DNA of 13,597 bases, from positions 1 through 13,597 of the forward strand of contig JAJYGS010000011.1 in assembly GCA_021785055.1 (NCBI GenBank). The letters run 5' to 3'. Below the pieces are notes generated by a model. It saw nothing but the letters and a program-made list of their open reading frames with translations. It was not told the origin of the DNA and searched no databases. This stretch comes from Nitrospirota bacterium. GTDB taxonomy: Bacteria > Nitrospirota > JACRHJ01. Below, piece after piece: positions 13,172-13,597 of this stretch. The translations under genes and the position numbers were made by a program. Each line of letters begins with the position of its first letter. The stretch's first letter is position 1.

Positions 13172-13474
13172 TTATTTTGATTTCCTTTTCCCAGCGATAG
13201 TCTTGCGGGCCGCCTGAATTTCAGCTTCTATTTCTTCGCCGGTCGTTTTGTCCAGGCCAGACTCTTGGGCTTTTAAATGAACGCTGGTCAGGATGCTGTC
13301 TTCCTTTACGAAATTTTGAAGGTAGTCGTTCACGCTCAGCATGATCATCTTGGGCTTGCCGCGCCTGCTCACGAGAAACCGGGTATTGGTCTTTTCCACT
13401 TCGTTGATTACGGAGCCGAAATGGACCCTGGCCTCCAATGCCTCGATTGTTTTGATTGTGGATTTTTGTTTCAT
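13172..13474 (-). CDS. Phd/YefM-type antitoxin
   Basis: This 100-residue protein has the Phd/YefM N-terminal fold: IKTIEALEARVHFGSVINEV (7-26), then FLVSRRGKPKMIMLSVNDYL (33-52). That matches the family's alanine/arginine-rich DNA-binding helix followed by the RRGKP beta-hairpin. The basic C terminus (EAEIQAARKTIAGKRKSK) is the region that usually wraps the toxin. It would neutralise the PIN protein and repress the operon promoter as a complex. An in-frame TTG at 13489 is possible, but the ATG at 13474 with GAGG a few bases upstream is preferred. Confidence 0.8.
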   Translation of the reverse strand: MKQKSTIKTIEALEARVHFGSVINEVEKTNTRFLVSRRGKPKMIMLSVNDYLQNFVKEDSILTSVHLKAQESGLDKTTGEEIEAEIQAARKTIAGKRKSK

Positions 13475-13511
13475 ATGGCCTCGACGCAACCGATTAATAA
13501 ACTCATCATTT

Positions 13512-13541
13512 AATATATAACATCTGCAAGAGGCGTGTCAA
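13512..13541 (-). promoter_or_regulatory. Promoter of the toxin-antitoxin operon
   Basis: Minus strand: a perfect TTGACA (13536-13541), then TATATA (13514-13519, 16-base spacer) or TATATT (13512-13517, 18-base spacer). It lies about 38 bases before the antitoxin ATG, in A/T-rich sequence. Upstream of it the window edge holds GGCAAAGTTTTGCC (13563-13576), a short perfect hairpin that could be an operator half or part of another unit. No gene is recognised from 13475 to the end. Confidence 0.6.
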
Positions 13542-13597
13542 AGTAATTTGATCGCTCCCGGCGGCAAAGTTTTGCCTTACCCCAGGAATTCCCGGTT

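Overview
The window carries twelve protein genes that I can support, all complete. They are read as two plus-strand genes (rmuC and a TPR gene) and ten minus-strand genes. The organism is a Gram-negative bacterium: there is an outer-membrane cytochrome-porin with a signal peptide and a terminal Phe, plus an NtrY/NtrX two-component pair. GC is high in the core genes (40 of 60 bases at 9421-9480). The S21 sequence, the Cyc2-like cytochrome and the NtrYX style suggest Nitrospirota or Desulfobacterota, but no ribosomal RNA is present to settle this.

Layout. At the left edge is a short palindromic repeat. Next comes a Cyc2-like monoheme cytochrome fused to an outer-membrane beta-barrel (minus strand), with its own sigma70 promoter. 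Divergent from it are rmuC and then a small TPR gene with a near-consensus promoter. Convergent with the TPR gene is a secreted FG-GAP beta-propeller protein with odd insertions in its loops. Upstream of that lies rpsU (ribosomal protein S21), closed by a clear intrinsic terminator. The only start codon that fits rpsU is CTG, and it follows a roughly 150-base leader.

The centre (5717-11014, minus strand) is an ntrY-ntrX operon. Between the kinase gene and the regulator gene sits an AT-richer type II restriction-modification cassette: a beta-class DNA methyltransferase and a PmeII/Eco47II-like endonuclease, overlapping by 13 bases. The cassette leaves almost no spare sequence at either junction, so it is probably transcribed with the two-component system. 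ntrX is left with a poorly placed ribosome binding site.

The right end (11111-13474, minus strand) is a tight run of four genes: a Phd/YefM-type antitoxin, a PIN-domain toxin, a zinc-dependent medium-chain dehydrogenase and a MobB-like P-loop protein. A promoter lies upstream of the antitoxin. The gaps are 10, 3 and 5 bases, so the metabolic genes may depend on the toxin-antitoxin promoter.

The strongest leads are the R-M cassette inside ntrYX, the CTG-started rpsU with possible leader pairing, the Cyc2-like protein, and a set of small GC-rich palindromes that lie in frame inside linkers or loops of three unrelated proteins. No CRISPR array, tRNA, rRNA, transposase or replication origin was seen. 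No gene-free stretch exceeds about 225 bases.
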